Shown: positions 8,767 to 17,706 of the stretch, in pieces
Position numbering within the stretch: the stretch's first letter is position 1
Layout: every line of letters begins with the position of its first letter
NCBI RefSeq assembly: GCF_002435945.1
Contig: NZ_DIXC01000057.1
Location: forward strand, 1 to 64,000
Direction of reading: 5' to 3'
From: Mesotoga sp. UBA6090
Lineage (GTDB): Bacteria; Thermotogota; Thermotogae; Petrotogales; Kosmotogaceae
Length of the DNA: 64,000 nt
Translations under genes and position numbers: made by a program
The notes under the pieces: generated by a model
The model's database searches: none
Told to the model about the DNA's origin: nothing
What the model saw: the letters and a program-made list of their open reading frames with translations, nothing else

Positions 8767-9141
8767 CTACTTCTTTTTTCTAACTCTTCTTAGCATCTCA
8801 AGAGCTTCGTCGGGCTGCAGTTCCCCAGATTCAAGTTTCTCGAGAATTCTGGAAGCCTCTTCTCTGTCTTTGTCGACAACCTGGTATCCCATTGCTCTCA
8901 CAATATCCTCGAGTCTATTTCTGGCTGTAGGATAGGAAATGTCCAGCTCCTTCTGAACCTCAGAAAGGTTGCCTCGATTCTTTATGAAAGTCTTCAGGTA
9001 ATCGAGCTGCTCGGCAGACAGCTTCATGATATCGTCAAGCTCAAATCTTCCCCTAATCGTTGTTCCACAACTATCGCACTTGTACTCTGTGATTGTCATT
9101 TTCCCCCCACAGACGGGACAGTTGCTTAATGAGTATTTCAT
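8767..9141 (-). CDS. DUF2089 zinc-ribbon/HTH putative regulator
   Basis: A 124-residue protein beginning with a zinc ribbon (Cys8, Cys11, Cys22, Cys25 in C-P-V-C and C-D-S-C), then a helix-turn-helix-like segment (about 48-85, with L-S-E-V-Q-K-E-L-D-I-S-Y-P-T-A-R-N-R), and a C-terminal helical module G-E-L-Q-P-D-E-A-L-E-M-L that resembles the modules in the next two genes. Family members are DUF2089, thought to be DNA-binding. The ATG at 9141 is preceded by GGAGGT; the frame extends upstream but through the promoter. As first gene behind a consensus promoter, it is the likely autoregulator of the operon. Confidence 0.8.
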   Translation of the reverse strand: MKYSLSNCPVCGGKMTITEYKCDSCGTTIRGRFELDDIMKLSAEQLDYLKTFIKNRGNLSEVQKELDISYPTARNRLEDIVRAMGYQVVDKDREEASRILEKLESGELQPDEALEMLRRVRKKK

Positions 9142-9192
9142 CGGTCCACCTCCAAAACATAAGTTGAACAAATATCGTCTTCGACTATGTTC

Positions 9193-9221
9193 ATTATACA
9201 ACTTCCAACTCGAAAAGTCAA
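9193..9221 (-). promoter_or_regulatory. Consensus sigma-70 promoter of the DUF2089 operon
   Basis: On the minus strand TTGACT (9216-9221), a 17-bp spacer and TATAAT (9193-9198), 52 bp upstream of the DUF2089 ATG. It is among the closest to consensus in the window. Confidence 0.8.
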
Positions 9222-9340
9222 ATGTAACCTTAAATATATTTAGGTCCACATCAATTTATTGCACTAAGAACCAATCTTTTTAGTTGTGAATTTTCGGTAG
9301 ACGGAGGCTACGTTCTCGTTTTTCCTCATTCGGAGAGGCT

Positions 9341-11794
9341 TTAGATGGAATGAAGATCTGAAAGGCGTCTAAGTAACAGATTTGCCAGCGGTCTTTTGGG
9401 GTCGAGATGGAGAGTGGATAGGTAGATTGAATCATCTACCATATCGATATAACCGTAGAAATCGGTGAGCCATCCATAGACAACACCGGAAAGCCTTCTG
9501 CTGTAGCCCAAGCTGCTTATCATTGGCCTATCTTCTATTAGACTGCGATGACATCTCCTGAATAATCCACCGGGAAATACGTCGAAGAGCTGTTTCGAGT
9601 TCCAGAAGATTCCCGTTATCCAGTCGCCCGAGAGCAAATCATCCTTCGCAACAGTTGACGCTTTGTATCCTTTGTGTTCAAAGGAAGCGCCCGGTTTGTC
9701 CAGCACAACAACCGATTTTCTGTCAATCGGTTTCTGTAGTCTGAAATGAGGATTACTGATGATCGTGATCTCGGCAATCTCTTTGCGGGAAAGAACAGCG
9801 TGGAGCGTTGCAATACACTTATCTAGCGAAACTTCAATCTTAAGCAGCCCCTCGCTGAACCTGTCCGTCTCCAGAGATACTCTTACCGTGTCGCCCTTCT
9901 CCCCAGATACTGGCTTCTCTTGGATCTCTTCTCCAATCTTTATCCTGAGCGTTTCTCTCTTAATATCCCTTAGGAGAAAGATTCTGAGGATTGCCTCTTC
10001 TCCAATCCATAATTCTTCTTCATCCAGAAGAGCAACGAAAAGGTCGTTGTCTAGAATTGCTCGCATTCTTTCCGGATTGACCTTGAAGTTTCTATCGAAG
10101 TCAAGGAGACCGTTGCATTCCCAGAAGACGTCGCTCAGTTCCGTTATGACGAATCCCCTTATATTCTCATGAAGTCTCATCTTGTCGATTTCAATATTTA
10201 GGTTTTCCTCCTGGTTTTCAACGGAGATTTCGAAAAGCTCTCGATAACTGTATTCCTTCGATATCTCGCTATTGTTGAATCTCTTTAAAGCCCCTTCCGG
10301 TTTCGTCATAGGGACATCATTAAATATATGATTGAACCAGTATGGTTTTTCTTTCTTTCGCAGCCAGATTTCGGGTGGCAACGACCAGTTCCCAAATTCA
10401 GAAACGACAAGGGGCCTTCCTTCTGCATTATCTTTGAATTCTCCGATGTAGAAGCTCTCGGGGTTTTCCGAGTAAAGTTCGATAGACGAATTCCATTGAT
10501 CCTGTCTGTCGATGGAGCTTACGTAAAAGTGGTAGTCGTTCAGATCGCTCTTCATATGGTAGTTTCCCATACAGGCAGAGTTGTCTATCCAGACGATACC
10601 TGGGAACCTATCCTTGAATCTCTCATACGCTTCGATTAGCCATTTCGCCTGATGTGGATCTGTCTGATCTATTCCCCAGGACTCGTTGATAATCGAATAG
10701 AGACAAAGCGATGGGTGGTGAGAATCTCTTCTCACGGCACCGTCGATTAATTCCAGAAGCTCTTCGCTTCCCTCATCAGAAAAGAGATCAAAGTGCGGCG
10801 CATCCTGCCAGACGATCAAACCAACCTCATCTGCAATATCCATATATTTGGGATCAGGAACCTTCACATGATGCCTGATCGTGTTGATACCGATTCCCTT
10901 CAGTTTTACAAAACTCTCCCTTAAAAAATGCTCTGAAGGGATCGTGTAAAGGGTTTCGGGATAGAAATCTTGATCGAGAACCGCTTTCATGTAGAAGTCG
11001 CGGCCATTCAGAAAGAGCTTCCCGTTTTCGGCTACGAAGTCTCTGAACCCAACCCTCCTCTCGATGACATCTCTGCTCTTCACTGCTTCAACAGTAATTA
11101 CAAGTCTGTAGAGATTGGGAGTTTCAGGAGACCAGGGAAGGCAGCTGGGAAGGCTAAGCGAAATACTCTTGTCCCCGCTTATCTCTGACGCCAGAAGCCG
11201 GTTTGATTTGTCGAATACCTCTATGCATGCTCGATCGAATTCTTCATTTGTGGTGAACGCGACCTCCAGGCTCCTCTTGAGATACGATGTGTCAACTCTC
11301 AGCCCACTTACGTGGACCGGGGGTCTTTCTTCTATCCACACTCCTTGCCAGATGCCCGAGATATTCGTGTACCAGTTTGGATCTCCATTCTGCTTTCCGT
11401 GAGGAATACGTCTGAAGTCAATCTTCCTATCGTCTATGGGATCGAAGACAAGAACCTGGAGTTTATTGCGCGATGACAGTACTCTGGATATGTCGAATTC
11501 AAAAGGCAGGTACCCTCCCCGATGGCTGCCCAACTCGGAACCGTTCAGAAAGACTCTGCAAAGATAGTCTATTGCTCCAAACATTAGTATCGTACTGCAG
11601 TCCGAATTCCCTTCATATTCAAATTCCCTTTCGAAATACATATATCTCTGAGAGGATGTGACTTCGGGATACTTGCTCTCAACACACCCGGGGATCTCAA
11701 TAGTCTTTGTCGGCACAATTTCGCTAACATCATCTGGTTCATTTTCAAGAATTTCGAACAACCAATTCCCGCCAAGATCTTTCCTTCTTCTCAT
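9341..11794 (-). CDS. Glycoside hydrolase family 2 (beta-mannosidase/beta-galactosidase type)
   Basis: An 817-residue GH2 enzyme, which releases sugars from beta-linked oligosaccharides with retention. Domains in order: sugar-binding jelly roll (about 1-160, with G-I-W-Q-G-V-W), Ig-like domain (about 165-255), TIM barrel (about 260-570) and C-terminal beta domains. The acid/base is Glu371 in I-I-N-E-S-W and the nucleophile Glu466 in V-V-S-E-F. There is no signal peptide, so it is cytoplasmic and acts on imported oligosaccharides. It is the last gene of the LacI operon. Length and neighbours (GH1-like, GH5-like) fit a beta-mannosidase in mannan or glucomannan use, but galactosidase or glucuronidase cannot be excluded. 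Confidence 0.88.
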   Translation of the reverse strand: MRRRKDLGGNWLFEILENEPDDVSEIVPTKTIEIPGCVESKYPEVTSSQRYMYFEREFEYEGNSDCSTILMFGAIDYLCRVFLNGSELGSHRGGYLPFEFDISRVLSSRNKLQVLVFDPIDDRKIDFRRIPHGKQNGDPNWYTNISGIWQGVWIEERPPVHVSGLRVDTSYLKRSLEVAFTTNEEFDRACIEVFDKSNRLLASEISGDKSISLSLPSCLPWSPETPNLYRLVITVEAVKSRDVIERRVGFRDFVAENGKLFLNGRDFYMKAVLDQDFYPETLYTIPSEHFLRESFVKLKGIGINTIRHHVKVPDPKYMDIADEVGLIVWQDAPHFDLFSDEGSEELLELIDGAVRRDSHHPSLCLYSIINESWGIDQTDPHQAKWLIEAYERFKDRFPGIVWIDNSACMGNYHMKSDLNDYHFYVSSIDRQDQWNSSIELYSENPESFYIGEFKDNAEGRPLVVSEFGNWSLPPEIWLRKKEKPYWFNHIFNDVPMTKPEGALKRFNNSEISKEYSYRELFEISVENQEENLNIEIDKMRLHENIRGFVITELSDVFWECNGLLDFDRNFKVNPERMRAILDNDLFVALLDEEELWIGEEAILRIFLLRDIKRETLRIKIGEEIQEKPVSGEKGDTVRVSLETDRFSEGLLKIEVSLDKCIATLHAVLSRKEIAEITIISNPHFRLQKPIDRKSVVVLDKPGASFEHKGYKASTVAKDDLLSGDWITGIFWNSKQLFDVFPGGLFRRCHRSLIEDRPMISSLGYSRRLSGVVYGWLTDFYGYIDMVDDSIYLSTLHLDPKRPLANLLLRRLSDLHSI

Positions 11795-11843
11795 ATTTCA
11801 TTACCCGCTTTCTAATGTCTGCCATAAATAATCTTCGAGAATA

Positions 11844-13058
11844 CTATTCTTCGCCTCGCAAGTCGTTCCTCATGACAGCTGCAAGTTCTCCTGTAGATCT
11901 CCTGAACTGCCTGGAGGGGTCCATCTTGAGATTGACGAAACCCATGGTTTCTACATACTTCTCCACAGGCTCGGATCCGTAACGATAATCCCAGTTTATC
12001 AGATCTATTGCGGGAAACCACGTGTATCCTCTCAGGTCTATCCCTCTATCTGTCAGATTTTCTACGAGTGTGAGCGACTCTCTCCACCAGAGAATCTGAT
12101 GATCTGGCTCTCCGTTTATGCTTGTTTCCGTAAGGAATATCGGACCACCGTATCTCTCGTGATAACTTAAAATCAGTTTCTCGAGATAATCTGTCCCACC
12201 ATAAAATGGTGTAGTTCGTACCTTCCCCATTTCTTTCGAGACTTTGAAGACACTCAGTTGTGGATAGTAATTGACCCCGAATCCGTCGACTGTTATTTTG
12301 TTTTCTGTGAACCAGTCGAGATCTTCACTTCCAACTCCGTTACTGTACAGGTAATCGAAAAGACAATGCTTAGTATCTACCTTCCCCTGTATAAGATCAT
12401 AGGTCAAATATCTCATTTCATTCACCTTCTTCACTTCCTCTTGCAGTTCTCGATCGGCCGAAAAGAAGATGCCCGACGCTTCAACGTGAAGGGCGTATTT
12501 GTCCGGTAGTTCTCTCTTTATGGACGAGACTGATTTCATTATCCCTTTTGCCGTCGAGATGAGCAGTTTTACAAATCCGTCGTCTCCACTCAAATAAGGA
12601 GGCCAGAGTGACAGGCGGCCGCAGAATTCCTGGGTAATGAATGGTTCATTCATGGGGGTGAAGAGATCAATTGACTTCTTATACCTTTCAAGAACCTCCA
12701 ACTCATAATCAGCCATGTAATCCGGAAAACAGCTGTTGAGAAAACCATTGTCCATCCAGTGGGGTGTACCGTAGTGAATGAAGTCTACTATCGGGATAAG
12801 GCCCCTCTCACCCATGAAATCAAAGACTCTGTCGGTCCATGAGAAATCAAATCTCCCTTTTTCGGGATTCACCGTATACCAGGGAATTCCATACCTAACA
12901 TACTTGAACCCCGTATCTGCGATAATCTCCAGATCTTTTTCCCAGTTCGAGTAATGTTGTGTGAGTTCGTACTCATCCAGCGATCTGGCCGAAGTCCTAT
13001 CCGTCTTAGTCACAAATGTGTCTTCAATTCCCGCTATCCACATGAAGTCCTTTTTCAT
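11844..13058 (-). CDS. Divergent glycoside hydrolase family 1-like protein
   Basis: A 404-residue clan GH-A TIM barrel resembling GH1 beta-glycosidases. Glu138 in T-P-M-N-E-P is the acid/base; the nucleophile should be Glu311 in F-L-T-E-T-S-I-N, where most GH1 enzymes have I-T-E-N-G. The C-terminal G-Y-T-W-F-P-A-I-D-L-I-N-W corresponds to the GH1 block around W-S-L-x-D-N-x-E-W but is altered. The protein is shorter than typical GH1 (about 440-470). Two adjacent ATG codons (13061, 13058) follow GGGTGAG; 13058 gives better spacing. No signal peptide. It lies between the GH5-like and GH2 genes of the same operon and likely acts on the same oligosaccharides. Confidence 0.75.
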   Translation of the reverse strand: MKKDFMWIAGIEDTFVTKTDRTSARSLDEYELTQHYSNWEKDLEIIADTGFKYVRYGIPWYTVNPEKGRFDFSWTDRVFDFMGERGLIPIVDFIHYGTPHWMDNGFLNSCFPDYMADYELEVLERYKKSIDLFTPMNEPFITQEFCGRLSLWPPYLSGDDGFVKLLISTAKGIMKSVSSIKRELPDKYALHVEASGIFFSADRELQEEVKKVNEMRYLTYDLIQGKVDTKHCLFDYLYSNGVGSEDLDWFTENKITVDGFGVNYYPQLSVFKVSKEMGKVRTTPFYGGTDYLEKLILSYHERYGGPIFLTETSINGEPDHQILWWRESLTLVENLTDRGIDLRGYTWFPAIDLINWDYRYGSEPVEKYVETMGFVNLKMDPSRQFRRSTGELAAVMRNDLRGEE

Positions 13059-13193
13059 CATACTCACCCGACTCGCTAATGATAATCTTCTGTTTTTAGC
13101 CGTATACATTGCAATGTTTAATACACTCTAATGTGAGAGATTCTGTCTTTTTCTTTCTTAAACTCAAAAAATGGCTTTGATCTCTGCCCTAGT

Positions 13194-14639
13194 TCAGGAT
13201 GCTATCCTGTAAATCTTGTATGCAAAACTGGATCGATCTACCGATAGCTCCAGAGAGAAGTCATCTGTTGAATCAAACTCATAAGAGCCTAAAATGTAAG
13301 AATCCACATCCCCTTCGTAGTTGTCGCTCCAAATCTCAAGTAAGTAAGTTCCCTCATCAAAAGCAGAAGATTCAATAGCTACATTTCCAATTGTCTCTTT
13401 GGAAGCGACCCATCCAATAGCCGAGGTAAGATCTTCAAAATTGTTCCCGCTGCATGTATGAAATACATCTTTATCTGAACTAATTATGATTTCGTTATCA
13501 AGATTGATTCCCGAAAAATCGAGCCAGTCGATTCCTTCGGACTCTATAAACTGTGAGATCGGTTTCAGAACCTGGAGCAGATAATCAGGCATAAGGTGGG
13601 GAGAAGTATAGGGCCACCGCATTCCTATTCCCGTACCTCCCGAAGCAAGGTGGGCCCAGGAAAAGGCCTTATAACAGGCTGTATCGAATCTGGAGGGTTG
13701 AGGCCATCGATCTATGGGTCCGCTCTCGCTGTCCATGAATGGAATAGAATCATTAAAGAGATAATTGTGGTAATTTATGTTCATTACGACGTCTTCGGCG
13801 ATCTTCATGGGATCCTTCGGATCTTTTATCGTGTCAAAATAGAAATGTGTAGTGAAGAAATCAATGTGATCGAATCTGTAGAGCTTTCCGGACAGAATAC
13901 CCGTAAGGGCAGGTTTCGCAGTCGAGACTGCCAGGAGATGAGTTTCTCCGTAGAGATCTCTCTCCAGCGCCCTTATGAAAGTCGAGATCTCTTCGATCCA
14001 TCTTCTCGCTTCATTGCCAACTGAGTAATCTGCCTTATAGAAGATATGACCGTACCATAACTCAATTTCGTTGTTTAGCTCCCATGCAAGAATCTGCTCG
14101 CTGGCTCCATATCTTTCGATCATGAATTTAAATCTGGCCTTCTGCCATTCCAGCGCTTCTTCATCTGTAAGAAACTCGGCCATTGTAGATATCGGGCCGC
14201 CGTTGTCGGCGTTGTAAGGATTTACATCCCAGTTTTCATACATCCAGAAAGGGTCCCAGGGCGTTATTATAAGGTAAATGTTGTACTTCTCGGCAAGAGA
14301 GATTATGTTGTCCCATATACCTATTACGGTGTCGTTGTATGTTCCGAGCGGTGACTCGAAAAGTGATAGGCCAGACCTGTCCTGTGCATATTCGAACATG
14401 ATTCTCAGTGTATTCACTCCATAGTAGGAGAGCTTCTCGAAGTACTCTTCGGCGGCCTTCCTGTTTCCATAGCTCAGAGAAATTAGTGAGGGCCAGGTTA
14501 TTGCGTCATTGAATCCCACCGGAACAATCGCTCTTCCGTTGTGTTCGAAATACTTCCCAGCAGGTGATATCTTGACAAACGAAGCTATTCCGCTGAAAGC
14601 CACCGCCGAGAATAGGAAAATCACGAATAGTCTCTTCAT
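13194..14639 (-). CDS. Secreted GH5-like glycoside hydrolase
   Basis: A 481-residue protein with a signal peptide (about 1-19, M-K-R-L-F-V-I-F-L-F) and a clan GH-A barrel. The acid/base is Glu191 in W-E-L-N-N-E, comparable to W-x-x-x-N-E in GH5 mannanases and glucanases, and Glu305 in D-S-E-S-G-P is the likely nucleophile. A C-terminal beta-rich part follows residue 370. A TAATG at 14643-14647 links an earlier ATG to the permease stop, but the ATG at 14639 has GGAG 8 nt away and is preferred. It is the only exported hydrolase of this operon, so it would trim the polysaccharide or oligosaccharide before import. Confidence 0.78.
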   Translation of the reverse strand: MKRLFVIFLFSAVAFSGIASFVKISPAGKYFEHNGRAIVPVGFNDAITWPSLISLSYGNRKAAEEYFEKLSYYGVNTLRIMFEYAQDRSGLSLFESPLGTYNDTVIGIWDNIISLAEKYNIYLIITPWDPFWMYENWDVNPYNADNGGPISTMAEFLTDEEALEWQKARFKFMIERYGASEQILAWELNNEIELWYGHIFYKADYSVGNEARRWIEEISTFIRALERDLYGETHLLAVSTAKPALTGILSGKLYRFDHIDFFTTHFYFDTIKDPKDPMKIAEDVVMNINYHNYLFNDSIPFMDSESGPIDRWPQPSRFDTACYKAFSWAHLASGGTGIGMRWPYTSPHLMPDYLLQVLKPISQFIESEGIDWLDFSGINLDNEIIISSDKDVFHTCSGNNFEDLTSAIGWVASKETIGNVAIESSAFDEGTYLLEIWSDNYEGDVDSYILGSYEFDSTDDFSLELSVDRSSFAYKIYRIAS

Positions 14640-14644
14640 GAGCA

Positions 14645-15472
14645 TTACTCCTTTACTCCACCGCTTATGTCTATTCCTTTAATGTAATACCTCTGTACCA
14701 GGAGGAATATCAGTATTGAGGGAACAGCAACAAAGAGAGCGCCGGCCATCAGAGGGCCGTACTGTGTAACGTACTTCCCCTGAAGTGTCGAGATTCCTAC
14801 CGGCATGGTCCTCTTCTCAGGAGAGTAAAGAACGACAAGCGCCCATAAGTAGTCGTTCCAGTTGGACATGAAGTTCATTACCCATAGAATAATTATTGAT
14901 TCTTTCGCAAGGGGCGCTATAATGTAAAGGATTCGCTGCCTGATGTTTGCCCCGTCTATTATCGAAGCCTCTTCGATTTCTCTCGGAATGCTTATGAAGA
15001 ACTGCCTCAAGAGAAAGATTCCAAAAGTGGAAGCCAGACCCGGAACGATTATCGCGATGAGGTTGTCAGTCCATCCAAAGGCTTCTACCGTAGTATAGTT
15101 GGGAAGAAAGTGAATCATCCCAGGTACCGCCATAGAAACCAGCATCAGCTTGAAATAAGTATCTCTGAATCTGAATTTCAACCTTGCAAGAGCAAAGGCG
15201 GCAAGAATCCCCACAAACACTGAAAGGCTTGCGTAGCTCACGGCTGCGATCACACTGTTCAAGAACCACCGAAAAACCGGAGTATCGTGAGGATGTGACA
15301 GAACCTCTTTAAAGTTAGAAATCGTAAGGTTTTTTGGCAAGAAGTCGGGTGGCCAGGCCAGTATCTGGGCTTCAGTTCTGAATGCGGTCAGGAAAGTCCA
15401 GTAAAGTGGGAAAAGGAATATGAGAGAGATCAGTAAAGCAACTATGTTTATTCCAAAACCTCTTCTCCTCAT
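14645..15472 (-). CDS. Sugar ABC transporter permease (MalG/CUT1 type)
   Basis: A 275-residue inner-membrane permease with six predicted membrane segments and the CUT1 EAA loop E-E-A-S-I-I-D-G-A-N at about 176-185, which docks the ATPase. It begins 4 bp inside the end of the partner permease gene, as is normal for this pair. No ATPase is encoded in the operon, so a shared MsmX/UgpC-type ATPase elsewhere is expected. Confidence 0.93.
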   Translation of the reverse strand: MRRRGFGINIVALLISLIFLFPLYWTFLTAFRTEAQILAWPPDFLPKNLTISNFKEVLSHPHDTPVFRWFLNSVIAAVSYASLSVFVGILAAFALARLKFRFRDTYFKLMLVSMAVPGMIHFLPNYTTVEAFGWTDNLIAIIVPGLASTFGIFLLRQFFISIPREIEEASIIDGANIRQRILYIIAPLAKESIIILWVMNFMSNWNDYLWALVVLYSPEKRTMPVGISTLQGKYVTQYGPLMAGALFVAVPSILIFLLVQRYYIKGIDISGGVKE

Positions 15473-16368
15473 CGCCGGTCCTCCATGCTACTTCTTGTGA
15501 AGAGATAGTACTGGAGGAAGGTTACGGAAACTACTATCACTCCTGTGATTAATGACATGGCTGTTGCGTAACCCATTCTCGGCCTCGAAGGATTGAATGC
15601 CTCTCCATAAATGTGGAGCATTATCGGAATCGTCTCCCTCCCAGGACCCCCACCAGTCATCAGCTGAGGTTGAGCAAACAATCCGAATCCGGCAAGTACC
15701 TGAGTTATGACTACAAACATCATCACTTGCTTGAGACCGGGAAGCGTTACATAGAGAAACCTTTGAATTGAATTTGCCCCATCGACTTTGGCAGAATCAT
15801 ACAGTGAATCGGGAATCTTTTTGAGCCCGCCCAGAAGGATCACGGTGTTCCAGCCTACTGTCCACCATACTGTCGCGATGACAATAGAAAACCAAACCCA
15901 GGGTAGATCTGTGAGCCAGGGGACTTTGCCGATGCCGAAGAAACTCAGAACGTAGTTCAGCAGGCCGGAGTGATTGTTCAGTATCCATCTCCACATTACA
16001 GCCACGACGGTTACGGAGAGCGCCGTAGGAACGAAAGTCGCCGTAAGATGCAGGCCCTTTGCCTTCAGCTTCTTGCTATTTAGCATAAGAGCCAGCCCGG
16101 TTGCGACAAAAACAAGCACGGGCACAGAATAGATAACGAACTGAACGGTTACCCATATTGCCTTCCAGAAGTATTCCGATCTGTACCCACTGAAATCGAA
16201 GATTTTCCCGTAATTGTCCAACCCGACATACTTTATCATGCCTTGAAACAATCCCCACTCTGTGAGGCTCATATAAACACTTTTGAATAACGGGAAAATG
16301 AAGAACACGCCAAAGAACACAGCATGGGGCAGAATGAGAATATATGGAACAACCTTCTTTGTTCTCAA
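15469..16368 (-). CDS. Sugar ABC transporter permease (MalF/CUT1 type)
   Basis: A 299-residue permease with six predicted membrane segments and the EAA loop Y-D-S-A-K-V-D-G-A-N at about 192-201. The start is TTG at 16368, behind AGGAGG with 5-nt spacing. It follows the binding-protein gene after a perfect 12-bp stem-loop, and forms the importer with the next gene. Confidence 0.93.
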   Translation of the reverse strand: MRTKKVVPYILILPHAVFFGVFFIFPLFKSVYMSLTEWGLFQGMIKYVGLDNYGKIFDFSGYRSEYFWKAIWVTVQFVIYSVPVLVFVATGLALMLNSKKLKAKGLHLTATFVPTALSVTVVAVMWRWILNNHSGLLNYVLSFFGIGKVPWLTDLPWVWFSIVIATVWWTVGWNTVILLGGLKKIPDSLYDSAKVDGANSIQRFLYVTLPGLKQVMMFVVITQVLAGFGLFAQPQLMTGGGPGRETIPIMLHIYGEAFNPSRPRMGYATAMSLITGVIVVSVTFLQYYLFTRSSMEDRR

Positions 16369-16386
16369 GAGAACCTCCTTGATGAA

Positions 16387-16420
16387 TGTCCCTTCCGGAA
16401 AAACCTCTCCGGAAGGGACA
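16387..16420 (-). promoter_or_regulatory. Intercistronic stem-loop after the SBP gene
   Basis: A perfect 12-bp stem (TGTCCCTTCCGG / CCGGAAGGGACA) with a 10-nt loop and no T-run. It sits between the SBP stop and the first permease, where such structures protect the upstream message from 3' decay or partly stop transcription. Confidence 0.75.
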
Positions 16421-16430
16421 TAAGGTTCAT

Positions 16431-17678
16431 TTAGTCTTGAAGAATTTCGTTGCTTATTCTTTCCGCGTTGCTAAGAGCTTGTTCAACCGTTTTTTGTCCC
16501 AAAATGGTAAGGTTCAACGCTTCCCATATCGGTCCTGTAGCATCGCCGTACTTTGGGAAGAAAGGTGGGAAAACAACGTATTCAGCACCTTTGGCAATTG
16601 TGCTGTGATAGGGCAAAGACTGGAACTCCGGACTATTCTGAACAGAGATGTTAGCGGGAATCTGGCCTGCAAGTGCCCATTCGTAGCTGTGATTGCTTAT
16701 CCAGCTTATAAACTTGGCAGCGGCCTCAGTTCTTTCTTTGTCCTGTTTTCTCTGTTTGTAGATGACCATAGTGTGGGAACCGGCCCAGTTTGCCGGCCTT
16801 TCAGACCCTAATTGTGGGACCGATCCGGCACCGAAATTCAGTCCTTCAACTTTCATGTAGTCAGTCAGCATCCAGATTCCGTTGAATTCCATTGCGCAGG
16901 TACCTCTCTTGAAAGCGTCGATGTCTGCGTCGACCTGTACCTTTTCTGGCGAAACCTTGTGCTTGAAAACAAGATCCACCAAGAACTGCATTGCATCGAT
17001 TCCGGCAGGACTATTGAAGGCGGCCTTCGTCAAATCCTCGTTGAACAGCACTCCCCCATTGGAGAAGAAGGCAGAAAACCATATGAAGTAGTTAGGCCAA
17101 CCTACTGGAATCATTGTGCCCCACTGGTCGATTGTTCCATCTCCGTTAGTGTCCTTAGTAAGAAGCTTTGCGGCCTCAACGAATTCATCTCGAGTCGTCG
17201 GAGGATTCTCGGGATCGAGACCGGCCTCTTCGAAAAGGTCCTTGTTCCAGTAGAAGACGAGAGGATGAACATCAAGTGGTATTCCGTACACACTTGAGTC
17301 TACATGAACGGCATCCCAAACCGAAGAGACTATGTCTCCCTCTTTCATGTTCATGATCTCAAGGTACTCATCCAAAGGTAGAAGCATTCCCTGACTCACA
17401 AAACTTCTGATGTTGTCCACATGGGCAATACCAACATCCGGTCCCTTTCCGCTCGCAAGTGCTATGGGCACCTTTGTATTATAGTCCGCCCATAGCATGG
17501 TGCTCATGTTTACCTGAATCTCATCCTTGTGTTCTTCGTTGAACTTGTCGACAAGTTCCTGCATGAAACTACCGTCGGGCCCTGTAAAACCCGTCCAGTA
17601 TTCGAGAGTGACTAATCCAAAAGCAGAGACTGAGAATAAAAGTAAGGCTGACAATGAGAAAACAAACAGCTTCTTCAC
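16431..17678 (-). CDS. Sugar ABC transporter substrate-binding protein
   Basis: A 415-residue extracellular solute-binding protein family 1 member. The signal peptide (K-K-L-F-V-F-S-L-S-A-L-L-L-F, cleaved near S-A-F-G) has no lipobox Cys, so the protein is free in the periplasm. The first beta-strand T-L-E-Y-W-T-G-F-T-G-P is typical of the family. The start is GTG at 17678 behind GGGAGGGG; the frame extends 23 codons upstream over that site. It is encoded 28 bp after lacI and before two permeases and three glycosidases, so it probably binds beta-linked oligosaccharides such as manno- or gluco-oligosaccharides. Confidence 0.92.
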   Translation of the reverse strand: MKKLFVFSLSALLLFSVSAFGLVTLEYWTGFTGPDGSFMQELVDKFNEEHKDEIQVNMSTMLWADYNTKVPIALASGKGPDVGIAHVDNIRSFVSQGMLLPLDEYLEIMNMKEGDIVSSVWDAVHVDSSVYGIPLDVHPLVFYWNKDLFEEAGLDPENPPTTRDEFVEAAKLLTKDTNGDGTIDQWGTMIPVGWPNYFIWFSAFFSNGGVLFNEDLTKAAFNSPAGIDAMQFLVDLVFKHKVSPEKVQVDADIDAFKRGTCAMEFNGIWMLTDYMKVEGLNFGAGSVPQLGSERPANWAGSHTMVIYKQRKQDKERTEAAAKFISWISNHSYEWALAGQIPANISVQNSPEFQSLPYHSTIAKGAEYVVFPPFFPKYGDATGPIWEALNLTILGQKTVEQALSNAERISNEILQD

Positions 17679-17706
17679 AAAAAACCCCTCCCTTGTTCGG
17701 TTATTC

